DNA from: Henckelia pumila
Taxonomy: Eukaryota > Streptophyta > Magnoliopsida > Lamiales > Gesneriaceae
Direction of reading: 5' to 3'
NCBI RefSeq assembly: GCF_033568475.1
Contig: NC_133123.1
Coordinates: 155,573,753 to 155,637,752 of the forward strand
DNA length: 64,000 nt
The notes under the pieces are model-generated. The model searched no databases and was not told where the DNA came from. It saw nothing but the letters and a program-made list of their open reading frames with translations. Positions 23,575-35,428 of this stretch are shown here, in pieces. Position 1 is the first letter of the stretch, and every line of letters begins with the position of its first letter. The position numbers and the translations under genes are program-made.

Positions 23575-23721
23575 TAATATTTGTGTTCTCAGGCCCCTTT
23601 ATTTCTGATTCTCTCCCTTAAACCCCGATCCAAAACCCTAACATCGACACGCAGTGAAAACACACACCCCCGAGATTTCTCCGCCGTGGGTAGCAGAAAA
23701 AGCGAGGAAGAAGGTGTTCTG

Positions 23722-25107
23722 ATGGCGGACCGTCTGTTATCGGTGGAGGATATCAAAGCTTTTTGGCACTCTCAAGTCCATGACCCTGAAAAATGGGAGC
23801 TCAACATGGTATTTTCGAATCACCTTATTATATCGCTTCTCTAATGTCTTGTAGTGCTTGAGTTATTTATTGATTTTTGGGGATAGAATTAGTGTTAACG
23901 TGAATTTATTTGCCGATCGGTTGAAGTTTGATCGTAATTACTGGGATGCGGAACTTTTTGCTTTTATGTTCTGCAGATGAGTTTTTTTCAATCCGATCGT
24001 TTGTTTTGTGGAATAAGAGTAATTGTTGTTTAGCATTTTATGTGATTCAATGAGCTGTCTGGCTGTTTGAATTGACAGGGGAACTATTTTTCAGTTTTTT
24101 GAAATCTGTGGAGTGTCGAATTTTGATTGCTTGTTTTTAGTTTTAGGCTAGTTTTTACTCCTAGAAAATCGTGAAATCGATGGATGATGGAGGTAGATAT
24201 GAAATGGATTAATGCATTCGGCTGTCGCCTAGACATTTCAGCCCCTTCTAGTGCTGGGTTTGCTGTTGCTCTTTCGAGTAGGCTATGTTTGGATATTGGA
24301 TCCTTTGCCTGCGAAATGATGCAGGGATAACTTTTTAGCTTGTTTAATTTTGAAGGAAATGTGAAGATATCATATTGTAAGAACTACTTTTTGCTAGAAG
24401 AACAGGGTGTGTAGTGTACCAAATACAGAAAAAGAACAAATAAAAACAAACCATAAAAATATCTAAACCATGGAAACTTGTGGATAGGCTATTTCCATGA
24501 GATCACATTCTCTACATTAGAAGGAGATGCATAGAAAAAAAAGAATAGGTTGACAACTACAAAAAGGAGAATTTGTGAGGCAATCTGCAGCTTTATTTTC
24601 CTCGTGATCAATCTGGACAATCCCCCAACAATAATTCCATGAAAATCGGTTTTCACTTGCCTCAAGAAATTTGTGATCGGAACATAATGAGATAATCCAT
24701 TGGAAAGGTGGGGAATAATGTTGAATGTCAACTTTACCATCTGTTCAGTTTCCTTCTTGTGTAAAAGGTTTGAAGTTTTGTGGATGACCTTATTTTTGTT
24801 GTTCCATTGGTTCGGTAGAAGATTTGTTGTTTTAAGAAATTCGCAAAAATAATATCTTTTTATGTGATCAACCCCTTTCATAGATCCAAAATTTTCAGTA
24901 CCCCTCTTATTTTGCAAGTATTGTTTTGATGGTTGAATTTATGATTTGAAAACACTTTGCTATATGCTTTCTGATGCCTTGTGGTTTTTTTAATATAACT
25001 CGTTATCCCATTCTTTTCTCTCATTTCAGAAATTATTCCGTGCATTTGGGCTCTTTGCTGGCTCCATTATCTTGATGCGCCAGTATGGTGATATGATGGC
25101 CGTATGA
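23722..25107 (+). CDS. TOM5: Mitochondrial import receptor subunit TOM5 homologue, two exons
   Basis: Exons 23722-23808 and 25030-25107 encode a 54-residue protein, starting MADRLLSVEDIKAFWHSQVH and ending MRQYGDMMAV. TOM5 is a small tail-anchored subunit of the TOM complex in the mitochondrial outer membrane; it helps pass precursors to the TOM40 pore. The sequence shows a charged cytosolic half with KAFWHSQVHDPEKWELNM, then one hydrophobic segment (FGLFAGSIILM), as in plant TOM5 of about 54 residues. The donor ATG|GTATTT and acceptor TTTCAG|AAA keep the frame. The intron is 1221 bp. Because the exons are 29 and 25 codons, simple ORF searches miss the gene. The next gene downstream, a GDPD, is also its neighbour in Arabidopsis as I remember it. 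Confidence 0.9.
24489..24700 (-). pseudogene. Possible LINE-type RNase H remnant in the TOM5 intron
   Basis: A minus-strand frame reads DHKFLEASENRFSWNYCW followed by GIVQIDHEENKAADCLTN. The ending resembles the H..RE.N..AD.LA signature of RNase H domains carried by plant LINEs (RVT_3 type). The matching frame is short and degenerate and I see no flanking RT domain. It may be the last piece of an old LINE, or a chance resemblance. Confidence 0.35.
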
Positions 25108-27181
25108 AAATGAAACCCACTACCAAGTGCCTAGCTATATCAGTGTGGTGGCTCGTGTTTTTTCCTCTCTGCTTTCACTTTCCATGAATCATTTTCTAAA
25201 TCAATGTTTTTTTGTTGACCAGCTGTTCATGAATCGAGTTTTACATTTATGAAGTTTTAATTGCAATGAATAACTTTGGAATTTTATTTTTTTCGACTTT
25301 TTCAACGAACATAGAATATTTGCTGTGCATGTGTAAGTTTTGTGAAGGGTGATGAGCCAATATAAGCTTTCAACTTTTTGTCGACATCCCATTCCTCTTT
25401 GGTTTTCCTATTTTCTATCCTCGTCACGAGGGTGATGAGCCAATTTGAAGGTTTGTGGATGTCAAATACTGTTCTTTTGTAGTGTTTCATTTGTTCACCA
25501 TTGTCCTGGAGAAAAGAATCATCCTCACAGACAGGACTCCGCCTCCTATATTACCCGAGCCATTCCTTAGTTACTGAATTCGAAGCTTTAAATGTCAAAG
25601 AGAACACACACACACAAACAAAAACACACACATGTATGCATCTATATTTTGCGTGTGTGTGAACTTTATCTGCCATGTTGAGAGTCACAAATGATAAATA
25701 TAAGATTTTTTGGTTCCATAACTTTGATTGCCGCCACCATTATTGGTCCAAAGTCATTGGTCCCGTGCAATCAAAACGATCCCCATAATGCAAACAATTT
25801 ATCTCCGATTATCCAAATTTCAATTTGTAAATGTAGGAAGCCGGGTTTTAATGAATTTTGAGGGGTTTTTCTCTTATTATGAGTCGATATATCGTTAGAG
25901 CACTTGCTATTTCCGGGGAATGTTAAATTTGAATTTTATTCAAAAGAGTAAATGAAAATATTCATATGTAGATTGGAGAGTTGACCCAAAGTTTGTAAGA
26001 ATACAATAATGAAGTCATCCCTCCACAAGTGGGATAACTTGGGGCTTGGTGACGTAAATGTTTGGAAACAAAAATGAAGCTCGTTCGATTGATTAAATGA
26101 TCAGTTACTTGGTATAAAATAATATTTAAATAGTATTTGGAACTTTAAATCTTTCTATATTATTATTGTATAGAAATTTTAATTAATTAATTAAATTTGA
26201 GATAAAACTACGATTATATCTTAATTTAATTCTCAACAAAATCAAAATATTAGAGAAATTAATCATTTTTTATGGTCTTGTCTTTTTTAAGTCATTAAAT
26301 TTTTTCTTATCTTTTTTTTTACGAGAATTTTTTTTATCTATCAAAATGATATTTCGTTATTTTTGTTTGTATTTTTAAAATTTTAGATTAGATAGTTATC
26401 ATTTTTAAACTTTTGAATATCTAATTTATCGTGTATCGTGTGACTTCTAAAATATAATAAAAATCAATTAACAAAAAAAAATTATGTATACATCCATCGC
26501 GTGAAAAAAAAAACTAGTATTATATTAAAGTAACATTTATGTCAACATGAACAGAGACCTTCCTAATGATATTGTATTGAATGAAGCCGGTGATAATAAG
26601 TAATAACATTTTTTTGTTTGAATCTATGATAATATCTATAAACTACATAAATTTCACGTGTCTGAATAATTTTGAATTTTTATATTTTACCAAAAATACC
26701 TCACTATACTGTTGAACTCTTATCAATTTCAAATGTTATTATAATAATAATAATTTATTTTATTTTTTTAAAAAAGTGCGATGATTTTCAATTTATCCAT
26801 GCACCAAAAAGTGGGTGGGCTCCTATCTATCACCTATGGGGCATAGGTGGTCAAACCAAAGCAAAAAAGTCAAGGACTAAAAAATTAAAATTCCTAAAAA
26901 TTAAAGGCTTAAATTCCTGAAATAATCAGAGCCCTCCAATTCATGCACGCCCCCCTATATCGACGGTTTATATTCATCTGTCATCTCATTGATACGGCCT
27001 TCTCTCTCGCATGCTTTCTCCTTGGATCGTTGGAATATTCGCATAGTTTATGTAGATCCAAGCCAAAGAATCCGCCTTCGCAACCGTAATCATATTTAAT
27101 AATGAAGAAACAAATAACCATTTGAATCCAAATTTGTATTTAAGAGGAGGGAGGAGGAAAACGGGATCAGCACCAAAGCCA
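25108..27181. other. TOM5 3' region and AT-rich intergenic DNA
   Basis: After the TOM5 stop there is probably a short 3' UTR. A phrase AGGGTGATGAGCCAAT occurs twice (near 25346 and 25430). A CA/CT-type microsatellite lies near 25605-25665. From 26000 the sequence is AT-rich. No gene was recognised. A frame at 26672-26920 is low-complexity and has no support. Confidence 0.5.
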
Positions 27182-30100
27182 ATGGGTTCTTTCTGTGAGT
27201 ATTCGTTTTCCAGCATTTCTTGAAATTGCCTGATGTTTCTTGTGTTCTTACAGAGATTTATGACGACGATTTCCTGATTTAGTTCGTTTAAAGATATGGC
27301 TTTTGCTTCTGTTTACATGTCACGTCTGCTTTGCCCCGTGTTGCTGTTTTCTGGAATGTGTCGAACTTTAGAAGTTTTGGTGAGCTGGGTTTTTGTGGGA
27401 TTTTTTTGAATTTTGATTTGTGTGTCAACAATGTGTGAAGTTATGTTTTTCTGATAATAACTCAGTACGAGGTGCCGATAGACTCTGAACTGAGTTATGT
27501 TTGGACATTTTTGTCTTTCAAAATTTCGTTGGAAAATCTGATAGCATTGGATGATTCATGCAATTGGAGCAACTTGAGCTAGAGTGGCGTCAAGCATTTG
27601 ATCAAATCAATCCGAGTTTCGATATTTTGTATTCAGATTTCGTTGATGGCAGTCGGTTTGGATGTTAAAAGTTTTGAGCTTTGTAGTCTGACATGAATTT
27701 TTGCTCATGCTTGTTAAGTTTGAGACTGGAAGTGCATTTTTCATGATAAGCAAGATTATGGGTTTTCTCCTACACAATGTAACATAGTAGGAATCTGCAA
27801 ATCTCTTTATTTTAATATAACTAAAAAATTCTGTGTTTTGTAGTTTAATTCTGTAAAATGCTTGTCTCGTTGGTAATCTTGTTTCATGTACTAAGAACTA
27901 ATGTATTGTAATTGTGTGCTTCAAGCTGATACTTATGTAAAAGTTTCATTTCAGTACTACAACAAAATTAGAAAATAAATTGGCACCTCGTACTTATGTT
28001 CCCAGTGCTAATTTTAATGTGTCCTGCATTGCTCTGCAGGTCATGCCCCTTTCTTTTTTCTTCTGTTGATTGTTGGGTGCTCGGCAAGAGCACTTTACCC
28101 TCTTCCCAGCAGAAGAAATGACAGAAACAGACAGCCGCTTCAAACATTTCGTCCATATAACATTGCACATCGTGGTTCGAATGGAGAAATTCCCGAAGAA
28201 ACAGCTGCTGCTTACATGGTATATTCCCTTTTACCTTCCATAAATATATCCCAAATGCATCGTGCTCGATGTCATGGCTCAGTAGTAGTTAATACCTTTT
28301 GAAATAGTACTGAGATTTGAATATGGCCAGTTCAAAGCTAATGTTGTTCGTTTACCTCAGGCCAATCCTAAGGCGAGATTTTGATCGATGTTGGATAACT
28401 ATATTTTCTGCATGCCATCTTCATATTTGATATATCTGTGATAAACTAACTTGCAGCGAGCTATTGACGAAGGTGCTGATTTCATAGAGTCTGATATTCT
28501 GTCTTCGAAAGATGGTGTTCTTATATGCTTCCATGATGTAAACCTTGATGATACAACTGATATTGCTATGCACAAGGAATTCTCTGATCGGAAGAGGACT
28601 TATGAGGTACAAGGGGACAATATTACCGGCTATTTCACAGGTTAGACCACTATCAGAACTGGAGATATTTTTCTGGCATTCCTCTCTTCACATTTAACGC
28701 ATCTGATCAAGGTGAAGCTTAAGGGTGATCTATGCTCTTTTGCCATAATTCATCCTTGTCACACATCATTGATTTTTACTTATTTTTTATGGTTTGAAAG
28801 TTTTATATCTGCTGTTATGATGTTCAGTTGATTTCACCATAGAAGAGTTAAAATCGTTGCGAGTGAAACAGAGATACCATTTTCGGGATCAGCAGTATAA
28901 TGGTTAGTCCCAATGTTGTAGTACAATTATATGAAAAGAAATATAAAACACACCATGTCCGGAACAAAAAATTTAACACCTGCAATTTGTTTCATATCAC
29001 TTTGCAGGTAAATTTCCTATAATCACTTTTGAAGAGTTTATTTCAATCGCTCTTGATGCACCACGAGTTGTTGGAATATATCCAGAGATAAAAAATCCAG
29101 TATTTATCAATCAACATGTGAGTTCCTTCTTTTCGTCTTACGACAACCTTATCTTACTTAGAGAAACAGATGTGAATGGTAAACTGATGATGACTTCTTT
29201 GTCTTGAAGAATGTCAACTCATCCCGTGGTTACATATCTTGTTTGGACAGGTGAAATGGTCAGGTGGAAAGAAATTCGAGGACAAATTTGTCGAGACACT
29301 CAAGAAGTACGGATATAAGGGATCCTATTTGTCAAAGCAATGGTTGAAACAACCTGTTTTTGTTCAGTCGTTTGCACCTACATCTCTTACCTATATATCT
29401 AACCTGACCGATGTGCCCAAGATTTTTCTAATTGATGATACAATGATACCTACTCAGGATACAAATCAGGTCTATACTTTTCACTTCATCCTTTTTATAC
29501 ATCTGACCATATACTAACAAGTTAATATCATTTTTGGGGTAAAGTTTGGCTATTATTAAAGTTGTGCACAAATTCTTTCCAAAAGCCAAAGCATTTAATA
29601 CCAATTGTTTTAATTTTAATGATCATCTGATTTTCCTGAGTTAATTTTCTATCTGATAGGCCATAGGCCATCTTGACTATATAGCGTATCAACTAGTTTT
29701 TCATGTTCACAAAGAATTGCATGATGTTTACTATGTTTGTCGGATTAGTTTGTGTATTCATTACTTTATGAAATTGTCCACTCACAACCCAATGTCCTTG
29801 GTTGTATCAACTCGAGATTCTTGTTATCTGTACATATTCTCAATCTAATGCCGTGACACAAAAACTTATGTTGTGACAGTCATTTTTGGAGATCACTTCA
29901 GATAAATATTTCGACTTTATCAAAGAATATGTTGTGGGGATCGGACCTTGGAAGGATAACCTTGTTACAGCATCAGATAATTATCTGCAAACACCCACCG
30001 ATCTGGTAGCGAGGGCACACGCTCATAATCTTCAGGTACAAACTCTTTTTTTGTCAGTAATAATTCTTTACCGACATCTCTAAACTCAAAAGATTGTGTC

Positions 30101-30437
30101 ATATGTGCCAAACGTTTCATTTTACTTCATGTTACTTTACTTGCAATCTCTACGAACATGCCATGAATCAGAAGCGTCTTAAAATGATGTTTTGATTCAG
30201 GTGCACCCCTACACGTTCCGGAATGAGAACCAGTTTCTGCACTTCAACTTCAGTGAAGACCCTTATAATGAATACAAGTATTGGATGATCACGATTGGTG
30301 TTGATGGACTCTTTACAGATTTCACAGGCAGTCTCCATCAGTATCAGGAGTGGACTTCCCCATTCCCGTCTAACGAGGAAGACGCCTATAAATTACTAGA
30401 TAAGATTGTATCCATGATCACAAAGTTCAAACATTAG
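27182..30437 (+). CDS. GDPD6: Glycerophosphodiester phosphodiesterase, GDPD5/GDPD6 type, eight exons
   Basis: Predicted coding exons are 27182-27194, 28040-28218, 28457-28640, 28828-28902, 29008-29117, 29251-29469, 29880-30035 and 30201-30437; all junctions are GT-AG and in frame. The product is 390 residues. It hydrolyses glycerophosphodiesters to glycerol-3-phosphate and an alcohol, a step in phospholipid turnover and phosphate recycling. The N-terminus (MGSFCHAPFFFLLLIVGCSA) is a signal peptide, so it probably acts in the secretory path or wall. The GDPD barrel shows HRG (H48), E75-x-D77 as metal ligands and H90. Length and order match plant GDPD5/6. The first coding exon is only 13 bases and is the least certain part; it was chosen because it gives an in-frame ATG and completes the signal peptide. 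Confidence 0.92.
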
Positions 30438-30618
30438 TAGTTACATGTAATGTAAAATTTTGTTCGATTGTTTTTGGCTGACATTCACAGCTACAGCTTG
30501 TGTAGTTCAACTAGCTTGTTTGCATTTTCCCTCCCTTGTAAATATTTCTATGGTGGAGAAAATAAAGTTTGCAAAAACACAACATAACGTAAATAAATAC
30601 ATTATGATTAGAAATTTC

Positions 30619-30750
30619 CAGCTGCCCAACTAATGATGCTCAACTTGTCCTCGAACACTAAAACCCGATGCCGTGTTTTAGTTATGCGAAAAAAAACAAC
30701 AACTAAAACCCGAGTCGAAGACGAGTTGGGAAAATATTATTGGGCAGCTG
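30619..30750. repeat. Small foldback sequence, 132 bp
   Basis: CAGCTGCCCA at 30619 pairs with TGGGCAGCTG ending at 30750, and inner parts (CAACTTGTCCTCGA against GTCGAAGACGAGTTG) also pair. A second small hairpin and a direct repeat ACTAAAACCCG lie between. It looks like a decayed MITE, though no convincing target duplication is seen. Confidence 0.5.
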
Positions 30751-31600
30751 AAAAATACTCACATTATGATATCTACAATCGATGTGCTTATTATTAAGCC
30801 TAATTTCTATAAGGATGTTAATTTACTCTATTTCTTAGACAATATTTCTTAAATAAAATTTTAATTCGTTTAATCTACCGATGAAACTAACCCTAACCCT
30901 GTGTTTTTTTTTATAAAAAAAAATGGCCCTCTCCAATCTAATTTATTACAATGAAACGTTACTTTTAAAAAAAAATGAGTAGGGTTATTTTCTCCAAAGT
31001 TTCTCGTAATTTATTACTCCATTCATCTCACATATTTAAGCTTGTGTTTGTTTAACACAAATTTTAAAAACCATTTTTTTTAAAACAAATTATCATTTAA
31101 CTCTCATTTCATTAATGCTTTAATGGGATAAAAAATTATTATAATTCGTTAATGAAATTAATAACGAAGGTAGATATCTAAAATAATAAATAAAATAATA
31201 CCGAATATGAAAATTGAAATATGTATTAGAAATAAATGGGAAAAAAAATTTTTGGTCTAGTACTGTATGAATTGCAGGGGTTATTCTTCGTGTATAATCA
31301 TAAGACTATAGTGGTCATAAAATAATCCCTGCAATTTTTAGAATAATTTTGTTATTAAATTAATAAAAACATTAAAACAAAAATTTTTGATCTTGAAATC
31401 AATTTTATGAGACGAATTTAACACAAATTGATAAAAAAATATTATTTTTGTGTTTTGGATTTTGGTCTCTTAATTTTATTTTATTTTTTTTAAAAAATAA
31501 TGTTGTGGCCTGTGGGTGGATTCGGATTCCCATGTAAATCATCGACTGTGGAATTCGTCCAAAGTTTTTGAGCTGTGGAGCACAAAATCAAACACTGCCA
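30751..31600. other. AT-rich intergenic DNA before presenilin
   Basis: No coding sequence or repeat unit was recognised. The last 100 bases hold the presenilin leader. A promoter cannot be placed from sequence alone. Confidence 0.5.
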
Positions 31601-32875
31601 ATGGATCGGAATCCGAGACCCAGAAGCATTCTCGAAACTCTGGGCGAGGAAATCGTTAGAATCGTGACGCCGGTCTCAATTTGCATGATTTTGGTGGTGA
31701 TTCTTGTTTCTTTACTCAATACGGATTCCTCTTCAAATGGCTTATCAATCTCATCGATGGCCACTGTAGCCTACGCAGAAACCAGCTCAGATTCCACATG
31801 GGACAAATTCAAAGGCGCCCTTTTGAATTCCCTTGTCTTTGTTGCCTTGGTGACGGTGGTCACTTTCCTGTTAGTGCTGCTTTTCTATTTCAGATGCACT
31901 AAGTTCTTGAAATACTACATGGGTTTCTCTGCATTTCTTGTTCTGGGGTTCTTGGGCGGCGAGATTGCTCTTCTTTTGATCCAAGATTTCAGCTTTCCGA
32001 TTGATTGTGTTACATTTTGTGTTGTTTTGTTCAATTTCACTGTTGTTGGTGTACTGGCTGTGTTTGTGTCGAAAATGGCTATATTTGTTACACAAACTTA
32101 TTTGGTTGTTATTGGGATGTTGGTTGCTTATTGGTTTACCCTTTTACCCGAATGGACTACTTGGGTACTTTTAGTTGCCATGGCATTGTATGATCTTGCC
32201 GCAGTTTTGCTGCCTGGTGGACCTTTGAGGCTCTTGGTAGAGCTAGCTATGTCAAGAGATGAAGAAATTCCAGCTTTAGTGTATGAGGCACGACCGATTA
32301 TTAGCGATTCTGGCACGATTGATGGTGTGGCACAGAGAAGGTTATGGAGAGAGGGAAGGGGTGGTTTGGATGAAAATCAAGGGCTTAGCTCCAATCAAAT
32401 ATCTCCTACCCTGGGGGCGTATTTGTCTGTTGGAAGTAGTGAAAACGAGAGGAATACTATTGATGCTGAAGAAGGTCGGTTTCCCAGCATGGATTCTGCA
32501 CTTGTTGCTCCTCTTATTCAGCATCGAATAAGTGTCCGATTGAATTCACCAGAAGACGGAGCTCCAAGTGAGAACCTCGCGCTTGAAGGAATCGGCCTGG
32601 CATCCTCAGGTGCGATTAAGCTTGGATTAGGTGACTTCATATTTTACAGTGTTTTAGTAGGCAGAGCTGCTATGTATGACTTCATGACGGTGTATGCATG
32701 TTACCTTGCTATAATTGCTGGTCTTGGCATAACCTTGTTGCTCCTTGCACTGTATCGGAAGGTTCTGCCGGCACTTCCTGTGTCTGTCTTGCTAGGTGTG
32801 TTGTTCTACTTGCTTACTCGGCTATTACTTGAAAATTTTGTTGTGCAATGTTCAATGAACCTGTTGATGTTCTAG
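31601..32875 (+). CDS. PS2: Presenilin, intronless
   Basis: The single exon encodes 424 residues from MDRNPRPRSILETLGEE to CSMNLLMF. Presenilin is the aspartyl protease core of gamma-secretase, a multi-pass membrane enzyme of endomembranes that cleaves proteins within the bilayer. The two catalytic aspartates are D198 in ALYDLAAVLLP and D345 in LGLGDFIFYS, and the conserved PALP motif is at about 390-393. A hydrophilic loop of about 120 residues lies between the catalytic segments and holds the usual autocleavage region. I chose the ATG at 31601 because the protein then starts like Arabidopsis presenilin At2g29900; a longer frame from a TTG has no support. Arabidopsis presenilins are also intronless. 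The 3' end faces EXO70 (convergent pair). Confidence 0.96.
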   Translation: MDRNPRPRSILETLGEEIVRIVTPVSICMILVVILVSLLNTDSSSNGLSISSMATVAYAETSSDSTWDKFKGALLNSLVFVALVTVVTFLLVLLFYFRCTKFLKYYMGFSAFLVLGFLGGEIALLLIQDFSFPIDCVTFCVVLFNFTVVGVLAVFVSKMAIFVTQTYLVVIGMLVAYWFTLLPEWTTWVLLVAMALYDLAAVLLPGGPLRLLVELAMSRDEEIPALVYEARPIISDSGTIDGVAQRRLWREGRGGLDENQGLSSNQISPTLGAYLSVGSSENERNTIDAEEGRFPSMDSALVAPLIQHRISVRLNSPEDGAPSENLALEGIGLASSGAIKLGLGDFIFYSVLVGRAAMYDFMTVYACYLAIIAGLGITLLLLALYRKVLPALPVSVLLGVLFYLLTRLLLENFVVQCSMNLLMF

Positions 32876-33433
32876 AAATAAAGCATATCATTTGGGCAGA
32901 TAGATTTGGAATCTCATGTGTCTGCTTTCATGTTTTTTTCATTGGTTACCTTTCTTGATATGTAAAAGTAATAGTTGCCATTTTTTACCCATCAACTGAA
33001 ATTCCGAATACATAACACAGTAGCGATTTACAGTAGTTGTAGTCAATGAATTCAATGGTTCAAGGTTCAATCGATACTGGATTATTAGAGTTCGAATCTA
33101 TACTCATTTTTTCCTGTATTTAGGTCATATGATCGAATTGAGTAATTATTGTAATGCCACAGAGAGGAGCATTGCCTAATGTTACATCATAATCCGCTGA
33201 TTACTATAACTTAGTAACTTCTCATAAACGCCTGAAACAAAAGTTTACAACTGGTTGAAACTCATTTCATCATTGACAATATGGAATAGAGTGAATAAAA
33301 ATGTTAAATGCAAGATGCAAATCCTTGAAGGAATATTGTACAAAAACAAACGCTGACACCACACACAGTCACACACAAAATTCCCCTAACTGAGACTAGT
33401 AAAGGAGGAAGGGTGATTTAGGAACATCCAAAC
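32876..33433. other. Spacer between convergent presenilin and EXO70 genes
   Basis: It contains the two 3' UTRs. A possible polyadenylation word AATAAA is at about 32876-32882 just after the presenilin stop. Nothing else was recognised. Confidence 0.5.
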
Positions 33434-35293
33434 TCACCTCCTTCGCAAATGGTTCAATGACTTTGGTGCACTATCGAGAAGATCAAGAATGTAGGTTTCC
33501 AAATCTTGTTCTGTGTACTTGACGTACTTGTCACCGATAGTATCGGAAATGATACGTAGGAAGGTACGATATGGATGGATAACTGTCTTTGAGGCTGAGA
33601 TCCTTAGCTCTTCGCGAAGCTTCGGATCTGGAACACACCATCCCGTTTGGTTTCTGTATAAATCCTCAAAAGCAGTGTAAAAAGCATGGCTTCTAGTCTT
33701 TAGAGTCGCCTTTCCCCTTTTCCCATCATCACGTAGCAATGGAAGCATTGAACTCCAAGTGGTTCTTTCATAGCACATTGCATATTTCCGATACTTACAA
33801 ATGTGTTCTCGGATCCAATCATCCCCCAAGTAAGTTCCGACACCGGAGCTCCTAAATTTTTGAACCATGTAATGCATATTATTCATTAAAAATATTTGCT
33901 TCAAAGCATGATCTTGATATAAGTTAGATTGCTTGTCTAAGTTGCCTTCTAGTATTGATGTAAATAACCGCAAGTGATCAGCCACAGCATCGTTTTCTTC
34001 AAGAAGTGAATCGAGGGTATCACCGTAATCTGCAAACCAGATCATGTAGTTTACAGTGTACTTAATCAGAGGGTGAATGCCACCATTTGCAGAAAGCGTG
34101 GTGGAAGAAGAAGATTCAATGTAATTTCCAAAACCCATAAAGGTTGCTTTCGCAGAATCCCCTAGTCGATCCAAAAGCTCATGGAATTCATTCTTGATCA
34201 TCAAGCCAGTTTCTTGAGGATACAAAGCTTCTGCATTCGGGATAAGGGCGACTAAAACATCGTGCATGCCAAGGAAGCAATAGAGCCATTCTGGTCTATG
34301 GGGTCCAAGTGCCACAGCTTGGCCAAAATCCAGGAGGCCTAGGACAGAAGCCTTTGAAGCCTCGACAAAGCAAATGGAGCTAGTGCAACCATATTGTCCA
34401 AGAACTTGGTCGAAGAGGCGTTTTGCGCTAGCAAGATAAACACCGATGATTGCACTCATAGCACGGCGCCATTTCCGGATTCTGGAGTTCAAGCATTTCC
34501 ACTCCATCGCAAGCACATCTGCAATCCTGAGCCGCTCGATGTTTAAAACTGCCAAATATTCGGCCATCGTCTCTCTCCAGAATTTCACAAAAGCCAGGCA
34601 GAATTCTTGATCATAACCTGAATCAAACATTGTTTTGGCTATCGACTTTATTTGAGGAATCATGTCAGGATGGACCAGATCCATCAAATACTCTTCAGCC
34701 TCTGTGCCGCTGCTAGCCCTTTGAGATGCATTCTCCACAGAATTTTCGTCGTTTGAAATGATCGATTCCTCGTACACAGAACCCTCCTCACAAACAGGAA
34801 GCAACACATTCTCATGCCCAAAACACTGCTTGTTCTGATCAAGGATATGGACCAACTCTTCTTGGAGCCTAACCATCGCAATTTGCTGAATACTTTGAGC
34901 TTGATTGAGAATTCCCATCTTTTTCCTACTTCTCTTCACAACCACCACACTTTCCAAGCTCTGAGCCAAGCTCCGAACATCATCAATAGCTTTCAAATAT
35001 TGTCCAACTATGGAAGGGCCGGAATCCCATATCCTCGAGTGGTTCGACTGCAAATTCACGATCATGTCATGTGCCGAAGCCAGCCTATCCTCGATCTCTT
35101 TGTTATCATCTTCTTCATCACCCTCATTGAGTCCAATCATTTTAGACAATTCAACGCATAATGTAGCAACATTTTTCTTCATATCCTGATTCAATATCCC
35201 GGTAGACTCGAGGGCCTTGACAGAATGATATGCTACAAGAATCAAATGCTGTTGCCCATCAAAGACTCCATCCACCAGTTCAGAATCCTCCAT
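33434..35293 (-). CDS. EXO70E2: Exocyst subunit EXO70, E-type, single coding exon
   Basis: The protein is 619 residues, from MEDSELVDGVFDGQQ to SLNHLRRR. EXO70 binds plasma-membrane phosphoinositides and helps the exocyst tether secretory vesicles; in plants some members serve autophagy-like export or defence. The N-terminal third is helical, with WDSGPSIVGQYLKAIDDV and a variable acidic region. The conserved C-terminal domain includes CFVEASKASVLGLLDFGQAV, HPLIKYTVNYM, IFLMNNMHYMVQKF and PYRTFLRI. The C-terminal basic run fits membrane binding. I chose the ATG at 35293, since the two codons before it start from a TTG. A 5' UTR intron is likely (about 36125 to 35366: CAG|GTGTAA and TTTCCCTAG|AACC). 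The E-clade label rests on resemblance and on its RRM neighbour, as with Arabidopsis EXO70E2/GR-RBP3. Confidence 0.93.
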   Translation of the reverse strand: MEDSELVDGVFDGQQHLILVAYHSVKALESTGILNQDMKKNVATLCVELSKMIGLNEGDEEDDNKEIEDRLASAHDMIVNLQSNHSRIWDSGPSIVGQYLKAIDDVRSLAQSLESVVVVKRSRKKMGILNQAQSIQQIAMVRLQEELVHILDQNKQCFGHENVLLPVCEEGSVYEESIISNDENSVENASQRASSGTEAEEYLMDLVHPDMIPQIKSIAKTMFDSGYDQEFCLAFVKFWRETMAEYLAVLNIERLRIADVLAMEWKCLNSRIRKWRRAMSAIIGVYLASAKRLFDQVLGQYGCTSSICFVEASKASVLGLLDFGQAVALGPHRPEWLYCFLGMHDVLVALIPNAEALYPQETGLMIKNEFHELLDRLGDSAKATFMGFGNYIESSSSTTLSANGGIHPLIKYTVNYMIWFADYGDTLDSLLEENDAVADHLRLFTSILEGNLDKQSNLYQDHALKQIFLMNNMHYMVQKFRSSGVGTYLGDDWIREHICKYRKYAMCYERTTWSSMLPLLRDDGKRGKATLKTRSHAFYTAFEDLYRNQTGWCVPDPKLREELRISASKTVIHPYRTFLRIISDTIGDKYVKYTEQDLETYILDLLDSAPKSLNHLRRR

Positions 35294-35428
35294 CACCAAG
35301 AATCAAAGACCGCCCAAATAATCAAGACAGCAAATTGGAGCACAAGTATGCTTCTTTGGATGGTTCTAGGGAAACAAAAATCAAAATCTCCTCCACCAAA
35401 GATATAGTAAATTAAGCTAACGCAAGGT

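Noticed and set aside
26490-26517. Helitron 3' end (CATCCATCGCGTG then CTAGT)
   Set aside because: The ending is suggestive but no 5' partner or stable hairpin is seen, so no element can be drawn.
26672-26920. 82-codon plus-strand frame before GDPD
   Set aside because: AT-rich low-complexity sequence with no start context, splice partner or family resemblance.
31568-31600. Longer presenilin start from TTG
   Set aside because: The ATG at 31601 gives the N-terminus seen in plant presenilins; the extension lacks an ATG.
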